Source: Devosia sp. Leaf420 (lineage in GTDB: Bacteria; Pseudomonadota; Alphaproteobacteria; Rhizobiales; Devosiaceae). From it: a DNA stretch of 51,487 nt. Position numbers and translations under genes: made by a program. Under the pieces are notes generated by a model, which did no database searches, was not told where the DNA came from, and saw nothing but the letters and a program-made list of their open reading frames with translations. Below are positions 26,227-34,551 of the stretch, in pieces (the stretch's first letter is position 1; the number at the start of each line of letters is the position of its first letter). The DNA lies in NCBI RefSeq assembly GCF_001425445.1, contig NZ_LMQU01000004.1:1-51487 (forward strand), in the 5' to 3' direction.

Positions 26227-26934
26227 ATGACTTCGATTCGACACCAAGACCGCGTTGCTCGCCTTCGGGCTGGAGCTTTCACCAAGCAGGAGCGCGAGGC
26301 GATCGGCCTGCCAGCGCGCCCCGTGCGCCGGCATAATGAGCCACCAGCCTTTCCGGCCGATCCCGGTGCATATGTGTGGTTTGCCCTGACGACGACGCCG
26401 CAGAGAGAGGCCAAGGCGGTGCTGGAATTGGCGCGTGCCGGGTTTGTGGCGTTTAATCCGACAGAGGTGGTTATGGTCCGCTCATCCCGCATCGTCAAAT
26501 TCAAACGCAAAGAGCGGGAAAGGGCTTTGCTAACGGGCCTAGTGCTCGTCGGATTTCCCGGTGTTCTGACTGAACGTCGCCGCGGCAATGTCTTGGTCAA
26601 CGCCTTTCATGCAGACGTACCATGGCTGCGCGTCTTGAACCAGACGAATGTCGTTGGCGTGGTGGGTATGGCCAGCGGACCAGTACCAGTACCGCTGGAG
26701 AACGTGATGTCGGTGCGGCTGCAGCATCGGCGGAAGGGCGGCACACGCAACTGGTCTGCTGCTGTCGGCGACGTGGTTGAAGTCACCTGGGGTGCTTGGA
26801 GCGGGAAGAAGGGCGAGATCGTCGAGTTGGTGGATGGGGCTGCAAAGCTCAAACTCTTTGGAGTGACCGGACTGCTAGAGAACCTGACGCAGCCACTGTC
26901 CGTGCCAGAACCTTGGGTGAGGGGCCTTGGTTGA
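26227..26934 (+). CDS. NusG-like (NGN + KOW) phage factor, candidate antiterminator
   Basis: 235 residues from the ATG at 26227; an earlier GTG near 26182 would add about 15 residues. Residues ~47-135 resemble the NGN domain (YVWFALTTTPQREAKAVLELARAGFVAFNPTE). Residues ~178-212 are a KOW motif (VGDVVEVTWGAWSGKKGEIVELV). NusG/RfaH-type proteins bind RNA polymerase and suppress pausing and termination. As last gene of the rightward early operon, ahead of terminators and the late genes, it sits where lambda has Q. A basic linker (VKFKRKERERA) may touch nucleic acid. Confidence 0.75.
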   Translation: MTSIRHQDRVARLRAGAFTKQEREAIGLPARPVRRHNEPPAFPADPGAYVWFALTTTPQREAKAVLELARAGFVAFNPTEVVMVRSSRIVKFKRKERERALLTGLVLVGFPGVLTERRRGNVLVNAFHADVPWLRVLNQTNVVGVVGMASGPVPVPLENVMSVRLQHRRKGGTRNWSAAVGDVVEVTWGAWSGKKGEIVELVDGAAKLKLFGVTGLLENLTQPLSVPEPWVRGLG

Positions 26935-27294
26935 GAGACGATGCTTTTGACTCTTTCTGCGAATCGGCATCATCGTGCTTTCGACCACTGCGGTTGACCA
27001 GCGCTTCGGCGCTAAGACAGTTGGGACCCATCGAGGCAGACCCACTAACCGCAACTGGACCCGCGCCCTCAACGAGGGCCTGATATGGGTGATGCTCCTA
27101 TTGTACCCAAAATGCTTTATTGCCCGCGATGCTCACTGCATTGGCGGGCATTGTGTTAAATGCGTCTGGCACTCAAGTATCTGACTGAAATGTGACTGTA
27201 GATCTCAGTCAGACATGGCAGCCAGAACTGCGCCTGGGTTGACCCGCAAGTCTCAGTGCTCATTATGGCCCCGTTCAAGTCGATAAGGGGGCCA
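26935..27294. other. 360-bp gene-free interval with hairpins
   Basis: No convincing gene. It holds two hairpins: 27065-27079 (GCCCTC and its complement, 3-base loop) and 27121-27150 (TGCCCGC...GCGGGCA). The second is followed by TTGTGTT, a weak terminator tail, and is almost identical to the terminator at 28269. A late promoter or an antitermination site could lie here, but no clear -35/-10 pair stands out. Confidence 0.5.
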
Positions 27295-27798
27295 ATGGTG
27301 AAGAAGCATATTCTCACAGTAACACTCGCAAGTTTGCTCGTGATGAGCGCGCATGCGCAGGAGCAGACGGAAAACCGGCGTTGGACTTTGCAGTCATCGC
27401 TGACAACGGGGGCAGAAGAGCGGGTTAGTTGTATGCTCGTTTTTCCCACCGAAGAGGGCAAGCCTCAGCTGCGCATCTCCATGGCCAATCAGCGTGATCC
27501 TGCGCGTATGACCTTCGAACTGCGCGGCGTGGGCGCCCTAGCCGAGAAGGATCAAGGCAAAGTCGCGGACGTTGCGCTGACCATCGGGTCGCGCACTGTC
27601 GAGGAAGGACTTGAAGCCACTTGGCGGGAATCCAACGAGGGTCGCATATCCTTCCGGACGACCGAGCCTGGAGGCGCGCTGCTGGAGCCCATCGCACGGT
27701 CTCTGACCATGACGGTGAAAGCCGGCGAAACCACCTATGAATATGATCTGGCTGGCTCGCGCCGTGCGATCACTGAACTGCGCAAGTGCCTAAGGTAA
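27295..27798 (+). CDS. Secreted hypothetical protein (moron candidate)
   Basis: 167 residues from the ATG at 27295, with AAGGGGG upstream. A signal peptide (KKHILTVTLASLLVMSAHAQ) directs export to the periplasm. The mature part looks beta-rich: ENRRWTLQSSLTTGAEERVSCMLVFP, MTFELRGVG and a last strand pair ending ELRKCLR. Two cysteines (in VSCML and RKCLR) could form a disulfide. No family is recognised. It lies between early and late genes with a partner secreted gene, so lysogenic conversion or superinfection exclusion is plausible. Confidence 0.75.
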   Translation: MVKKHILTVTLASLLVMSAHAQEQTENRRWTLQSSLTTGAEERVSCMLVFPTEEGKPQLRISMANQRDPARMTFELRGVGALAEKDQGKVADVALTIGSRTVEEGLEATWRESNEGRISFRTTEPGGALLEPIARSLTMTVKAGETTYEYDLAGSRRAITELRKCLR

Positions 27799-27802
27799 GC
27801 CC

Positions 27803-28219
27803 ATGAACATGACTATGAAAGTCGCGCTTCTCGCGCTGGTCTTAGCAATGGGGTCTGCATCCGTTGGCGCTGCTCAAGCTCAGGAAGCACTATGCTCATC
27901 TCCTGGCTCGATGGCATTCAATGGATTGGCAGAACGTAGAGCGGATATCGTACCGAGTGTGCACAAGCAGTTAGCTGGGCTCGGCAGGCTTGCCGCCGTC
28001 AGTAACTGCTCCGTGGTCATTACGTGCGCAGGTGATCCGGTAAACGGCAAAGACGCTAACAGTATCCGCAATCGCCAATGTTCGGCTGCCCGCCAAGCGC
28101 TCGCAATGTTTCAAAGCAGTCGGGATGCTCGGCGCAAGTTGACGGATAGCTACGAAATCCAGCGCGTATCCGCTGGCAAGGGCGTTGCCGCTGGCCAAGT
28201 GGTCGTGACGCTCAAGTAG
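27803..28219 (+). CDS. Secreted hypothetical protein (moron candidate)
   Basis: 138 residues starting 4 bases after the previous stop, with AAGG upstream. The signal peptide (MKVALLALVLAMGSASVGAA) ends near AQAQ. The mature part has cysteines at CSSPG, NCSVVITC and RQCSAARQAL. The ending NSIRNRQCSAARQALAMFQ recalls the helix of OmpA-type peptidoglycan-binding domains, but the protein is too short for a full one. It is followed by a strong terminator. It probably acts in the periplasm with its partner. Confidence 0.75.
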   Translation: MNMTMKVALLALVLAMGSASVGAAQAQEALCSSPGSMAFNGLAERRADIVPSVHKQLAGLGRLAAVSNCSVVITCAGDPVNGKDANSIRNRQCSAARQALAMFQSSRDARRKLTDSYEIQRVSAGKGVAAGQVVVTLK

Positions 28220-28268
28220 CCTGCAACCTTGGTGCAGGTGGGTGTGATCCCGCCACTGCCATTTTTCC

Positions 28269-28304
28269 ATGCCCGCGATGCTGATGCATTCGCGGGCATT
28301 TTTG
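28269..28304 (+). terminator. Terminator after the secreted-protein pair
   Basis: Arms ATGCCCGCG (28269-28277) and CGCGGGCAT (28291-28299) with an inner ATGC...GCAT pairing, followed by TTTTTG. It closely matches the hairpin at 27121-27150, so the two bracket the secreted-protein genes. A smaller stem (CCTGCA/TGCAGG, 28221-28239) precedes it. Confidence 0.85.
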
Positions 28305-28351
28305 TATTCACCAAAGGCCAACGGGTCCTTCCCCCTGTCCTGCAGTCATGC

Positions 28352-28425
28352 GGGGCGGCAAGGCGCGTGTGTTCGGTAGTTTCTCCAAATTTCCGCAGGG
28401 TTGACAGGGTTTACGAGGTTTACGG
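28352..28425 (+). promoter_or_regulatory. Candidate cos region and TerS-binding repeats
   Basis: Three tandem 9-base repeats of the form GGTTKACRR (28399-28425) end two bases before the terS start codon. About 40 bases upstream, GGGCGGCAAGGC (28353-28364) resembles the GGGCGGC start of lambda cosN. In lambda the packaging site lies directly before the small terminase gene. Assignment is by position and partial likeness only. Confidence 0.45.
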
Positions 28426-28427
28426 CT

Positions 28428-29036
28428 GTGAGCGACATGGTTGACGCCTTGGATGACACGCTCTGGGTGTCGCTCGCTGAGGCAGGGCGCAGCCAGAACC
28501 CGCCAGTGTCGCGCGCGGCGGTGAGCAAGCGGGTCAAGAAGCTGGTAGAGGCAGGACGGCTCGTCACCCGCAAGGGGCCGATGGGCTCGACGCTTGTGCA
28601 TCTGCCTGCGTATCTCCGCGCGGTGAGTGATGAAACCGATCCCGCGCAGGACCTTCGCAATGGCCGATCGACGGCGCCTGCCGCGATCGAGGAGTCAGAA
28701 GACGAACCGACAGCGCCCCTGACGGGCGACCCGAACTATCACAAGTCGCGCGCTCGACGCGAAGCGATCAATGCCGAGACGGCCCGCCTCGACCTTGAAG
28801 AGCGGTTGGGTTTGCTGGTGCTGCGGGAAGATGTCGATCTCCGCACCACAGAGATATTCCGAAAATTCAGAGACCGGCTAATGGGCATGCCGGCAACTCT
28901 ATCGGATGTTCTTGCGGCCAAACCGGATGCTGCGGCCATTCGAACGGAATTGGACGATCAGTTCCGGCTCATGCTTGAGGCGCTGGCAAAATCGCTCGAC
29001 GCCATGGCGGAGGCGAAGGAGGAAGATGACGACTGA
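28428..29036 (+). CDS. Terminase small subunit
   Basis: 202 residues from a GTG at 28428 with GAGG 9 bases upstream. The N-terminal part is a winged-helix-like DNA-binding domain (VSLAEAGRSQNPPVSRAAVSKRVKKLVEAGRL, then PMGSTLVHLPAYL). The C-terminal half is a long helix with HKSRARREAINAETARLDLEERLG, the usual small-subunit segment that binds the large subunit. It recognises cos/pac DNA and loads the motor. The gene overlaps terL by 11 bases and starts the late operon. Confidence 0.85.
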   Translation: MSDMVDALDDTLWVSLAEAGRSQNPPVSRAAVSKRVKKLVEAGRLVTRKGPMGSTLVHLPAYLRAVSDETDPAQDLRNGRSTAPAAIEESEDEPTAPLTGDPNYHKSRARREAINAETARLDLEERLGLLVLREDVDLRTTEIFRKFRDRLMGMPATLSDVLAAKPDAAAIRTELDDQFRLMLEALAKSLDAMAEAKEEDDD

Positions 29037-31143
29037 CCTTCAGAAGGCCAGCGACGCCAGGATCCGAGCAAACGGTCGAAGCATCTACCGTGCCGCTGCA
29101 GCCGGGCTGATGCCTGACCCACGAGAAAAAGTCTCTGACTGGGCGCAACAGTATCGCGTCGTGCCGGATATGGGTTCGCTTCCAGGTCCATGGAAAAATC
29201 ATGTAGCGCCGGAGCTCGTCGAAATCATGGATTGCCTGTCGCCGGATCATCCGAGTGAGCAGGTGGTGCTAATCAAGCCATCGCAATCGGGTGGTTCGGC
29301 CGTCGCCGAAAACTGGATCGGCTACATCATGCACCGAACACCAGGTCCGGCGATGTATGTCGGTCCAACAGTGAAGGGTGCCAAAGATTGGATACAGGAG
29401 AAACTGGGGCCAACCATCAATGCCACTCCGGTTTTGGCACCGCACAAAGGCGGTGCTGTAGCTCCCGCGAAGTCAAGATCGGGAGAAGGCACGACCTCAG
29501 AACGCATCCGCTTTAAGGGCGGCTTCCTGCTCCTTGCCGGCGCCAATTCGGCAGCGACGCTGCGCCAGCACTCGATCCGCTTCATGGTGCGCGATGACCG
29601 TTCTGCCTGGACGGACAATGCCGACAACGAGGGCGATCCGAAGGATTTGTCGGATGCGCGCCTCAAGACTTTTCGAGTTTATGGGCTCGCCAAGGTGTTC
29701 GATGTCTCGTCGCCCAAGTTCAAGGATGCCGATATCGATGCGGAATACCAAAAGGGCGACCGTCGCCACTACTACATGGCCTGCCTCGGCTGCGGCGCCG
29801 CCAATGACTGGGAGTTCGAAGATCTGGTGCACAACGATGTTGCGCCGTTCCGCTCGCATCTGATCTGTCCGCTTTGCCAGCACGAGCACTTTGAGGCGGA
29901 CAAGAAAGCCATGAAGGCTGGTGGCTGCTGGGTGCCGACAGCGCCGGATCTCGACGGGGTGCTACCGCCAAAGTCCATCCGCAAAGAAGAAATTGACGAC
30001 TGGCGGCGGCGCCGTGTCGGGCCGGGAAATATCGTCAGCTTCTCGATGACCGGCGTCACGAACACGTTCGAGCGCTGGGATAATCTCGTAGCCCGCAGCC
30101 TGGCTGCAGGTGATGATCCGGTCAAGCTGCAACCGTTCGAGAATTCCGATCTCGGCCGCCCGTACGAACCAAAGAGCGAGGGTCCATCATGGGAAGTGCT
30201 TTCGGCGCGTCGCGAAATGGATTGGGCGCGCGGCAATGCACCTGCAGGGGTGCTCTACACGACCTTCACGGTCGACGTGCAAGGTGATGGGCTCTACTGG
30301 TCATCAATCGGCTGGGGGCCAAACAAAGAATGCTGGCACCTCGACCATGGGTTTATCGCCGGAACGAGCGACGTCCCGCACGAAGGTGCATGGCCAAAGC
30401 TCGATATGGTGGTGGAGCGTGGCGTTGCCTTTGGTCCGGCGCGCATTGCGCCTGACATGATCGCGGTCGATAGCGGCTACAACTCCGACGCGGTCTACAG
30501 CTGGGTCAAACGGCGTCACAATGCCATTGCGATCAAGGGTAGCGACGGCTGGACAAAGCTACCGATTTACGGCGCTGAGGCGGCTGAAATCCGCAAGCAT
30601 GGACTTTCTGCCGGCAAGGCGAAGCGGCACGGCATGAAAGTCTGGATGGTCGGTACCTACGGCATCAAGGCGGCGCTGATGATCTACCTCTCAAGAGGTA
30701 TGACTGAGGGGCAGAACGGGGCGCTGCCCAGCGGCTACCAGCACTTCCCAGGAGATACCGAAGAGGACTATTTCCGGCACCTGGTGTCGGAGTTCGTCAC
30801 GACAATCGAAGATCAGGGCGAAAAGAAGCGCGTTTGGAAGAAGCGCGGCGAAAATCACTGGCTCGACTGCGCCGTCTATGGCTGGGCGCTGACTCATTAT
30901 GTGGGGCTATGGAACTGGTCGGACGAGCAATGGGCAGAACGGGCGAAGCTCCTAACGGATATGCTCGCCGCGACCGATCCTGATCTCTTCGGCGGTCGCT
31001 TCGTGGGCGCCGTCACTGCTCCACCGGTCGCAAACCGGGATGTCGAGGCGGAAAATCCGCCAGAAGGGCCAGCGGTGACGCTGCCCAAGACAAAAGCTAG
31101 CCGGAATGAGGGGCTCGACGCTCTCGCCATGCTCAATCGATAG
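29026..31143 (+). CDS. Terminase large subunit, GpA family
   Basis: 705 residues from the ATG at 29026 with GGAGG upstream. The ATPase domain starts SDWAQQYRVV and has the deviant Walker A KPSQSGGSA (84-92), like the KSARVGYSK form of lambda gpA. A CxxC...CxxC zinc ribbon (CLGCG and CPLCQ) lies at about 255-290. The C-terminal nuclease part contains TTFTVDVQGDGLYW and IAVDSGYNSDAVYSW with acidic residues for metal binding. The protein cuts concatemers and pumps DNA into proheads. Confidence 0.92.
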   Translation: MTTDLQKASDARIRANGRSIYRAAAAGLMPDPREKVSDWAQQYRVVPDMGSLPGPWKNHVAPELVEIMDCLSPDHPSEQVVLIKPSQSGGSAVAENWIGYIMHRTPGPAMYVGPTVKGAKDWIQEKLGPTINATPVLAPHKGGAVAPAKSRSGEGTTSERIRFKGGFLLLAGANSAATLRQHSIRFMVRDDRSAWTDNADNEGDPKDLSDARLKTFRVYGLAKVFDVSSPKFKDADIDAEYQKGDRRHYYMACLGCGAANDWEFEDLVHNDVAPFRSHLICPLCQHEHFEADKKAMKAGGCWVPTAPDLDGVLPPKSIRKEEIDDWRRRRVGPGNIVSFSMTGVTNTFERWDNLVARSLAAGDDPVKLQPFENSDLGRPYEPKSEGPSWEVLSARREMDWARGNAPAGVLYTTFTVDVQGDGLYWSSIGWGPNKECWHLDHGFIAGTSDVPHEGAWPKLDMVVERGVAFGPARIAPDMIAVDSGYNSDAVYSWVKRRHNAIAIKGSDGWTKLPIYGAEAAEIRKHGLSAGKAKRHGMKVWMVGTYGIKAALMIYLSRGMTEGQNGALPSGYQHFPGDTEEDYFRHLVSEFVTTIEDQGEKKRVWKKRGENHWLDCAVYGWALTHYVGLWNWSDEQWAERAKLLTDMLAATDPDLFGGRFVGAVTAPPVANRDVEAENPPEGPAVTLPKTKASRNEGLDALAMLNR

Positions 31144-31151
31144 GGTCTGAC

Positions 31152-31391
31152 ATGCATATGACGCTCGAAGAAGTCGATGCGCAGCTTTCGGCGCTCTACG
31201 CGGCCCGTGCCCGACGTCTTACCGATGGGGTGCGGACCAAAATTGGCTATTCCAACGGTTCGGTTGAGAAGTCCGTGGCTTCACTCGAAGAAATCGGCAT
31301 GGAAATCGCCCGCTTGGAGGTCATTCGCGGCCGCCTCGCAGGGACGGGTAGTTCCGGACCAATCCGCATCGGGTTTGGAGACCGGATGTGA
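31152..31391 (+). CDS. gpW-like head-tail joining protein
   Basis: 79 residues (a second ATG two codons in is also possible). The gpW fold is suggested by the helix LEEVDAQLSALYAARARRL, the strand pair TKIGYSNGSVEKSVAS and the final helix SLEEIGMEIARLEVIRG. Located between terL and portal exactly as lambda W. In lambda, W joins filled heads before tail attachment. The stop overlaps the portal GTG. Confidence 0.85.
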   Translation: MHMTLEEVDAQLSALYAARARRLTDGVRTKIGYSNGSVEKSVASLEEIGMEIARLEVIRGRLAGTGSSGPIRIGFGDRM

Positions 31392-33004
31392 GCGCCAAGC
31401 CAGTTTATCGCGTAAGCGCTGGCGATACCGTTGGCGCCAGCGCGCGCGCCGTTGCGCGTGGTGGCATGCCGCGCACCAGCTACGTTGCCGGTGACCAGGG
31501 CCATCCTTCGATGAGTGGCTGGATGCCGCCGTTGCAGTCTGCCGACACTGCGTGGCTGCGCGACAAGAATATTTCTAACGCTCGTATCCGCGACATGCAG
31601 CGGAACGAGGGCTGGATTACCTCCGGCATCGACCGTCAGGTCGATATGCTGGTCGGCGGGATGATGCGGCTCAATTCCAAGCCGGATGGAGAGGCGCTAG
31701 GGATCACGCCGAAGCAGGCGCACCAGCTCGGTCGCGCGATCCAGTCCGTCTTTCGCTCCTGGGCTGAAGATCCGGTGTTCCGCAACGATGCGGAGCGGCA
31801 TTTGCCGTTCGCCGGGCAAATGGGGCTGATGGCGCGTGAGTTCTGCGCCATGGGTGAGAGTATCGCCATCAATCGGTGGATTGATCGTCCGGGATGGGGC
31901 TTTCGTACGGCGGTACAGGTGGTCGAGTCGGACCGCCTGTCGAACCCGAATGGTATGCCGGATACCGAACAGCTTCGGGCCGGGGTTGAGAAGGATGGAG
32001 ACAACGCCGCGATTGCCTACCATTTCCGGCGGAAACATCCGGGCGACACTCTCGGTGTCAGTGGCGATGGTTTCCGCTGGGAACGCGTCGAGCGCTGGGA
32101 TCATATCGGCGCCTGGGAGCGGCCCAAGGTGCTGCATGTTTTCGACAAGCGCGAACCGGGGCAGACCCGCGGCGTCTCGAAGCTGGTTGCGGTCCTCTCA
32201 AAGATGCGGATGCTGTCGCGCTATTCGGAAAGCGAAGTCCGAACTGCGGCAATCAATGCCACTATCGTCGGCTCGCTCTATACCCAGCTCGGCGCCGAAT
32301 ATGCTGCCGACCGTCTTGGCAGCGATCCGACGCCCGGTAATGACTGGAATGCTTTCAACCAACAGCGCGCCGACTTTTATGGCAATCGCAACGTGCTCGA
32401 TGAAGCGCGTTTCCTGACGCTGTTTCCAACGGATCGGCTCGACCTCAACACGCAGCCGCGTCAGACGGCCGGCTATCCGGCATTTCAGCGGGCGTTTCTG
32501 CAGGCTTTCGCCGCTGCCATTGGCATTAGCTATGAGCAGTTGTCGATGGACTGGAGTCAGACGAACTATTCGTCGGCGCGCGCTGCGCTCAACGAAGTGT
32601 GGCGTGGCGTTGCACGGTTGCGGCAGGTGCTGATCTGGGGCGCTGCGACACCTATCTTCGCGGCGGTCCTGGAAGATGCTCTCGATGCTGACATGATCGA
32701 GATCCCAAAGGGCTGTGCCGATTTTTACGACGCGCCGGCTGCCTGGCTGCGGTGTGAGTGGATCGGACCGGGCCGCGGCTTCATCGATCCCGTCAAGGAA
32801 GCGCAAGCGTCTGGCATGCGCCAGGACGGCATGATCTCGACGCTCGAAAAAGAAGCGGCCGAGCAGGGCGGTGATTGGGAAATGATCATCGAACAGATTG
32901 CCGCCGAGCGCGCAGAGATGGCGCGCCTGGGCCTGACGCGTGGGGATGTCGATCTCGCCGTGCAACCGCGCACCGATCAAGACGATCGCCGGCCGAACCA
33001 GTAG
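31388..33004 (+). CDS. Portal protein (lambda gpB family)
   Basis: 538 residues from a GTG overlapping the gpW stop. Typical lambda-portal segments: the N-terminal HPSMSGWMPP, RIRDMQRNEGWITSGIDRQVDMLVG, FRSWAEDPV, EFCAMGESI, DRLSNPNGMPD and the C-terminal ERAFLQAF-like helix, followed by LSMDWSQTNYSSARAALNEVW. Twelve copies form the DNA gate at one vertex. The acidic/alanine tail ends near RGDVDLAVQ. Confidence 0.92.
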   Translation: MSAKPVYRVSAGDTVGASARAVARGGMPRTSYVAGDQGHPSMSGWMPPLQSADTAWLRDKNISNARIRDMQRNEGWITSGIDRQVDMLVGGMMRLNSKPDGEALGITPKQAHQLGRAIQSVFRSWAEDPVFRNDAERHLPFAGQMGLMAREFCAMGESIAINRWIDRPGWGFRTAVQVVESDRLSNPNGMPDTEQLRAGVEKDGDNAAIAYHFRRKHPGDTLGVSGDGFRWERVERWDHIGAWERPKVLHVFDKREPGQTRGVSKLVAVLSKMRMLSRYSESEVRTAAINATIVGSLYTQLGAEYAADRLGSDPTPGNDWNAFNQQRADFYGNRNVLDEARFLTLFPTDRLDLNTQPRQTAGYPAFQRAFLQAFAAAIGISYEQLSMDWSQTNYSSARAALNEVWRGVARLRQVLIWGAATPIFAAVLEDALDADMIEIPKGCADFYDAPAAWLRCEWIGPGRGFIDPVKEAQASGMRQDGMISTLEKEAAEQGGDWEMIIEQIAAERAEMARLGLTRGDVDLAVQPRTDQDDRRPNQ

Positions 33005-33019
33005 TCAAAGGACATCGAT

Positions 33020-34468
33020 ATGACCGATCTCGATCTGGCTCTGCGCACGCCGGGGCGCATCCTGCTGCTCAAGAGGGGGGAAGCACAGGCACTCCTCGAC
33101 CGTGCACTGGAAGGACGGCAAGCCCGGTCCGGCAACTGGCTGACCAATCTTATGGGTGGGCGAAAGGCGGCTCGTGAAGATGGCGAGGCTGTCGCCGAAG
33201 CCTTGGCGATGCCCGTTATTCGGTGGGCCTCGGCAGTTGAGTATTGCGATGGCTATGCCCTCGTCGATGGTGTCGCCATTGTCGACATCAGCGGCGTCAT
33301 GACGCCCGAAGGCTATTATGACTGGTGGGCGGAAGCTTGGGTTCCCGGCTACGCACAGATCGGGGAAGCCCTAGCTGCGGCGCGCGGCGATGGCCGGGTA
33401 CGCGCCATTTTCCTGCGGGTCAACTCGCCGGGTGGTCTTGTTGATGGCTGTTTCGACCTCGCCGACGCAATCCGTGCAGAGAACGGCGCCTCTGGGGGAA
33501 AGCCAGTCTGGGCTTACGCCAAAGTGGCGTGCTCCGCTGCCTATGCCCTTCCATCAGGCTGTGACCGCATCTGGGCTGCCTCAGAATCTGACGTCGGGTC
33601 GATTGGGGTAGTCATCACTCATGTCGATAGTTCGGCAATGTTAGCCGAGTGGGGTCTCAAGGTCGAAGCGATCGAGAGCGCGCCGCACAAAACCGATGGC
33701 GCGAGCTGGAAGCCTTTGACCGAAGACGCGCGTGCGCATCTCCAGGCTGTCGTCGATCAAGTCGCAAAGCGGTTTGTGTCCGTCGTGAGCCAAGGGCGCG
33801 GGATGAGCGAAGACGCCATCCGTGCCCAAGAGGCCCGCTGGTATTTGGCCCAACATGACGATCCCAACCTTTCTGGCCTCGCTCTCGGTCTAGTCGATGA
33901 GATCGGGTCTGAACGCGCTGCATTCGCAGCGCTCCTTGCCTCCCTCACTGACACTCCCGAACCAACCATGGAGATAGAAATGGCCCTCAAAGACCAGGTC
34001 GCCGCCTTGCGCGCCAAGGCATCGGCTGGCGATGCCGGTGCAACCGCAGAGCTGAAGGCCCTCGGCATTCCCGTTTCGGCCGAAAAGGCGGACGACGAAG
34101 GCGACGGTGACGAAACCGAATCCAATTCTGACGATGCGGACGACGAAGACGAGGATGAAGAAGACGGAGAACCCAAAGCCAGCGCGACCGGCACCAAGGC
34201 CGGTTTTGCCCTTGTGGGTTCGAAGGCGGCAAAGGGTCGTGAAGCGCTTGCTGCCAAGCTCGGTGAAAAGGTCGCGAGTGCCGGCATGACGTATGGCGAG
34301 GCGATGGGCATGCTTGGCGCAGCGCCGAAAGCGTCGAACCTCTCTGCTGCCATGGCGGGCCGCGACCGCAATATCGGCGGCAGCGACGCCAATGCGGAGA
34401 AGTCAGGCTCTGGCCTCCTCGCGGCTGTCGATCGCCGCACTGCCAAACATGGTGGCAAGTCCAAGTAG
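33020..34468 (+). CDS. S49-family head maturation protease fused to scaffold (lambda gpC type)
   Basis: 482 residues. Residues ~65-310 are a SppA/S49 serine protease: LRVNSPGG (132-139), nucleophile Ser172 in VACSAAYAL, and the general-base lysine Lys224 in APHKTDG. Residues 320-482 are a scaffold with a very acidic stretch (EADDEGDGDETES-like, 365-395) and a C-terminal helix. In lambda, C processes the prohead and its in-frame Nu3 portion is the scaffold; the same internal start seems present here. Confidence 0.92.
   Translation: MTDLDLALRTPGRILLLKRGEAQALLDRALEGRQARSGNWLTNLMGGRKAAREDGEAVAEALAMPVIRWASAVEYCDGYALVDGVAIVDISGVMTPEGYYDWWAEAWVPGYAQIGEALAAARGDGRVRAIFLRVNSPGGLVDGCFDLADAIRAENGASGGKPVWAYAKVACSAAYALPSGCDRIWAASESDVGSIGVVITHVDSSAMLAEWGLKVEAIESAPHKTDGASWKPLTEDARAHLQAVVDQVAKRFVSVVSQGRGMSEDAIRAQEARWYLAQHDDPNLSGLALGLVDEIGSERAAFAALLASLTDTPEPTMEIEMALKDQVAALRAKASAGDAGATAELKALGIPVSAEKADDEGDGDETESNSDDADDEDEDEEDGEPKASATGTKAGFALVGSKAAKGREALAAKLGEKVASAGMTYGEAMGMLGAAPKASNLSAAMAGRDRNIGGSDANAEKSGSGLLAAVDRRTAKHGGKSK
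33980..34468 (+). CDS. Internal in-frame scaffold protein (Nu3-like)
   Basis: An ATG at 33980 inside the protease gene has GGAG 6 bases upstream and would yield a 162-residue scaffold starting MALKDQVAALRAKASAGD. It begins just where the protease domain ends. The product is helical and acidic with a basic C-terminus, as expected for a scaffold that binds capsid protein. Not visible as a separate ORF because it shares the reading frame. Confidence 0.6.
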   Translation: MALKDQVAALRAKASAGDAGATAELKALGIPVSAEKADDEGDGDETESNSDDADDEDEDEEDGEPKASATGTKAGFALVGSKAAKGREALAAKLGEKVASAGMTYGEAMGMLGAAPKASNLSAAMAGRDRNIGGSDANAEKSGSGLLAAVDRRTAKHGGKSK

Positions 34469-34488
34469 CATCTGACCCCATCAACCCT

Positions 34489-34525
34489 CGACAACGCCGC
34501 CCCTCCTCGGGCGGCGCTGTCGTTT
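34489..34525 (+). terminator. Strong hairpin between protease and decoration genes
   Basis: Arms pair at 34489-34502 and 34509-34522 with one mismatch (core CGCCGCCC/GGGCGGCG), followed by TTTCTG. It looks like a partial terminator or an mRNA-processing stem that sets expression ratios of early head genes versus decoration and capsid genes. Confidence 0.6.
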
Positions 34526-34551
34526 CTGCACCCCTTTAATCGGAGGCCATT

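Noticed and set aside
27085..27159. 24-codon ORF with a CPRC motif (MGDAPIVPKMLYCPRCSLHW...)
   Set aside because: The cysteines arise from the hairpin sequence TGCCCGCGATGC itself, which recurs at 28271 without an open frame; no ribosome site. Treated as a terminator-like element.
28401..28430. TTGACA at 28401 as a -35 box of a late promoter
   Set aside because: No -10-like hexamer lies 16-18 bases downstream (GGCTGT), and the TTGACA is one unit of the three-fold GGTTKACRR repeat.
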